Assembly: GCA_964577055.1 (NCBI GenBank)
Contig: CAZNWC010000001.1
Location: 186,001-250,000 of the forward strand
From: PNNG01 sp964577055
Lineage (GTDB): Bacteria; Bacteroidota; Bacteroidia; UBA7662
DNA: 64,000 nucleotides
Reading direction: 5' to 3'
Made by a program: the position numbers and the translations under genes. Shown here piece by piece: positions 62,070 to 64,000 of this stretch (its first letter is position 1; each line of letters begins with the position of its first letter). The notes beneath the pieces are model-generated. The model worked only from the letters and a program-made list of their open reading frames with translations, searched no databases and was not told the DNA's origin.

Positions 62070-63353
62070 ATGCAACACGCCACTACCCTTACTTATGCCC
62101 GGCAACGCGATGCCGAAGATGTACTTGGCCACTACCGCCAGCTGTTTCATTTCCCCAAACACAACGATGCCCCCGTGCGCTATTTCACGGGCAATTCGTT
62201 GGGATTGATGCCGCGATCGGTGCGCACCTACCTCGAAACCGAGCTCAAAAGCTGGGAAACCTATGGGGTGGAAGGGCATTTTGAGGGTCCACACCCCTGG
62301 ATGCACTACCACAAACTTTTCAACGAAAAAGCAGCACGTTTGGTGGGAGCCTTGCCCCTCGAAGTGGTAGTGATGAATACCCTTACCACCAATTTGCACT
62401 TGTTGCTGGTGAGTTTTTACCGTCCCACCCAAAAGCGCTTTAAAATCATCATGGAGGGTGGGGCATTTCCTTCCGACCAGTACGCCATCGAAAGTCAGGT
62501 GCGTTTTCATGGTTTTGATCCCGACGCAGCCATCGTAGAGCTCGTTCCACGCGAAGGCGAAACCCATTTGCGCCACGACGATATTTTGGCCACCATTAAA
62601 AAGGAAGGCGCTGAAACCGCACTGGTGCTGTTGGGCGGGGTGAATTATTATACCGGACAGCTTTTTAACATGGCCGACATTACGCGCGCCGGACATGCGG
62701 TTGGTGCTGTGGTAGGTTTCGACCTCGCCCATGCCGCCGGGAACGTATCCTTGCAATTACACGATTGGAACGTGGATTTTGCCTGCTGGTGCTCCTACAA
62801 ATACCTGAACAGCGGTCCTGGAGGCCCATCCGGTATTTTTGTGCACGAACGCCACGCCCACAATGCCGAACTGCCTCGTTTTGCCGGCTGGTGGGGGCAC
62901 GATGAAGGCGAACGTTTTAAGATGAAAAAGGGCTTCAAGCCCATGCCCGGTGCGGCAGGCTGGCAACTGAGCAATGCCCAGGTGATGGCCATGGCGCCGC
63001 ACCTTGCTTCGCTTGACATTTTCGACGAAGTAGGCATGCCTGCCTTGCGTGCCAAGTCAGTAGAGCTCACAGGTTATTTGTCCTGGCTGCTCGATGAACT
63101 ACAAACCGAATTTCCGCAAAGCGGCTTGCACGTGATCACACCCAAAAATCCCGATGAACGCGGCTGTCAACAGTCGATTGTGGTACCCAAAATCGGCCGA
63201 AAGGTGTTTGAGTTCCTCAGTGCAAAGGGCGTGATTGCCGATTGGCGCGAACCCGATGTAATCCGTGTAGCCCCTGTACCATTGTACAATAGCTTTGAGG
63301 ATGTACAACAGTTGTACGAAATTTTGCGCGCAGCAATAATCCAAAACAGCTAG
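62070..63353 (+). CDS. kynU: Kynureninase
   Basis: This PLP enzyme cleaves kynurenine to anthranilate and alanine in tryptophan breakdown or NAD synthesis. The 427-residue protein has the Schiff-base lysine K244 in 'CWCSYKYLNSGPGG' and 'GFDLAHAAGN' for cofactor binding. The ATG at 62070 ('MQHATTLTYARQRDAED') is used. The open frame upstream to 62007 crosses the operator region. Other kynurenine-pathway genes are not in the window. Confidence 0.93.
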   Translation: MQHATTLTYARQRDAEDVLGHYRQLFHFPKHNDAPVRYFTGNSLGLMPRSVRTYLETELKSWETYGVEGHFEGPHPWMHYHKLFNEKAARLVGALPLEVVVMNTLTTNLHLLLVSFYRPTQKRFKIIMEGGAFPSDQYAIESQVRFHGFDPDAAIVELVPREGETHLRHDDILATIKKEGAETALVLLGGVNYYTGQLFNMADITRAGHAVGAVVGFDLAHAAGNVSLQLHDWNVDFACWCSYKYLNSGPGGPSGIFVHERHAHNAELPRFAGWWGHDEGERFKMKKGFKPMPGAAGWQLSNAQVMAMAPHLASLDIFDEVGMPALRAKSVELTGYLSWLLDELQTEFPQSGLHVITPKNPDERGCQQSIVVPKIGRKVFEFLSAKGVIADWREPDVIRVAPVPLYNSFEDVQQLYEILRAAIIQNS

Positions 63354-63396
63354 CGTATATTAGCGTCACAGGTGTTTACCTGAAAGCCAAATTGTT

Positions 63397-64000
63397 ATGC
63401 CTCCTAAAACCCTGTTGTGGATGCTGCTGGCCTGCAGTTTTCACCTCAATGCCCTTGGCCAAACAAAAACCTATACCCTCAGCGGATTCATTCGCGAAAC
63501 AGGCAGCCGAGAAACCCTCATTGGGGCCAATGTGTATGTTGACAGCTTAAAAACAGGGACGGTCAGCAATGCCTATGGCTTTTACGCTTTGAACCTGCCG
63601 GCGGGTAGACACAGCATCCGCTTTTCGTATGTCGGTTATCGCAGTCAGGAAATAGTCATTGAATTAAACGGAAATACCGAACGCGACATCCAACTCGGCG
63701 CGGCTGCCGACCTCAAAGAGGTGGTGGTAACCGACGACCGTTTGCAACGGCAAGCAGAAAGTGCGCAAATGAGCCGCATTGAACTTACCCCCCAACAAAT
63801 CAAAGAAGTACCCACCATTTTTGGCGAAAAAGACGTCCTCAAAGCCCTGCAACTCATGCCCGGGGTGCAAAGTGGCAACGAAGGACAGTCGGGCTTGTAT
63901 GTGCGCGGGGGTGGTCCCGACCAAAACCTCATCCTCCTCGACGAAGCCACCGTTTACAACGCCAGCCACCTTTTCGGCTTTTTCTCAGTCTTCAATGGCG
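63397..64000 (+). CDS. TonB-dependent receptor with carboxypeptidase-like domain, 3' end outside window
   Basis: This outer-membrane import receptor is cut at base 64000 after 201 residues. It has a signal peptide (about 1-22, 'LNALGQ') and a CarboxypepD_reg-like domain (about 26-105, 'LSGFIRETGSRETLIGANVY'). A linker with 'LKEVVVTDDR' follows, and then the beginning of the plug domain with 'EKDVLKALQLMPGVQSGNEG' and 'LYVRGGGPDQNLILLDEA'. The ligand is unknown. ATG 63397 fits the signal peptide, and the frame is open to the window end. Confidence 0.92.
   Translation, partial: MPPKTLLWMLLACSFHLNALGQTKTYTLSGFIRETGSRETLIGANVYVDSLKTGTVSNAYGFYALNLPAGRHSIRFSYVGYRSQEIVIELNGNTERDIQLGAAADLKEVVVTDDRLQRQAESAQMSRIELTPQQIKEVPTIFGEKDVLKALQLMPGVQSGNEGQSGLYVRGGGPDQNLILLDEATVYNASHLFGFFSVFNG

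Noticed and set aside
1..64000. tRNA, rRNA, transposase, integrase or prophage genes
   Set aside because: None were recognised by eye on either strand; a covariance-model tRNA scan and a transposase profile search would be needed to exclude them fully.

Overview
The window is a chromosomal segment of a free-living member of the Bacteroidota. The evidence is consistent across the window. Six predicted secreted proteins end in a type IX secretion (T9SS) sorting domain. It also has a SusC-like TonB-dependent receptor, Y_Y_Y/LytS-type and LytTR signalling proteins, GH92 and GH2 mannosidases, TAnnTTTG-type promoter boxes and few classical ribosome binding sites. Base composition looks close to 50% GC. 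I cannot resolve the family; a Chitinophagales/Saprospirales-like lineage is a guess.

Layout: 1-2926 holds a LytS/LytTR two-component pair (kinase cut by the window edge). 3117-4262 is a trans-sulfuration enzyme and 4569-6485 is DnaG. 6941-12245 is a mannosidase pair (GH2 + GH92) with overlapping reading frames. 12570-19696 is a tightly coupled cluster of two CotH-kinase surface proteins, a lipoprotein, a VTC polyphosphate-polymerase-like protein, a DUF4956 membrane protein and a DUF2490 outer-membrane protein. 21502-26100 encodes a 1532-residue modular T9SS protein with a well-formed promoter and operator-like repeat. 26287-34320 mixes surface proteins and lipoproteins with housekeeping genes (purN, proline dehydrogenase, trpS, deoxynucleoside kinase). 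34572-40693 is the Suf iron-sulfur operon (sufB, C, D, S, E and a SufT-like gene). 42443-45040 holds an orphan Hpt, KAS III, a DUF6526 protein and Hsp20. 45248-48926 holds an outer-membrane pair and a methyltransferase. 48916-52484 is a sixA-ppk1-ppx polyphosphate operon. 52575-55676 is a coupled operon of nuclease/phosphatase, methyltransferase, PAP2 and ZIP transporter. 57183-59389 is a graveyard of signalling genes. 59392 to the end holds a dienoyl-CoA-reductase-like SDR, a Fur-family regulator, an ACR3 arsenite exporter with an operator, kynureninase and the start of a TonB-dependent receptor.

The most unusual signal is a set of cassettes bounded by inverted arrays of short degenerate repeats, mostly 7 bases long. 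Two of them carry four-helix-bundle (23S-rRNA-intervening-sequence family) genes. One sits between sufB and sufC inside the Suf operon, the other between proline dehydrogenase and trpS. A third inverted pair without a gene follows dnaG, and a solo heptamer array precedes the first cotH gene. They abut stop and start codons very closely and look like a mobile or domesticated element family. No tRNA, rRNA, CRISPR array, transposase or integrase was seen.
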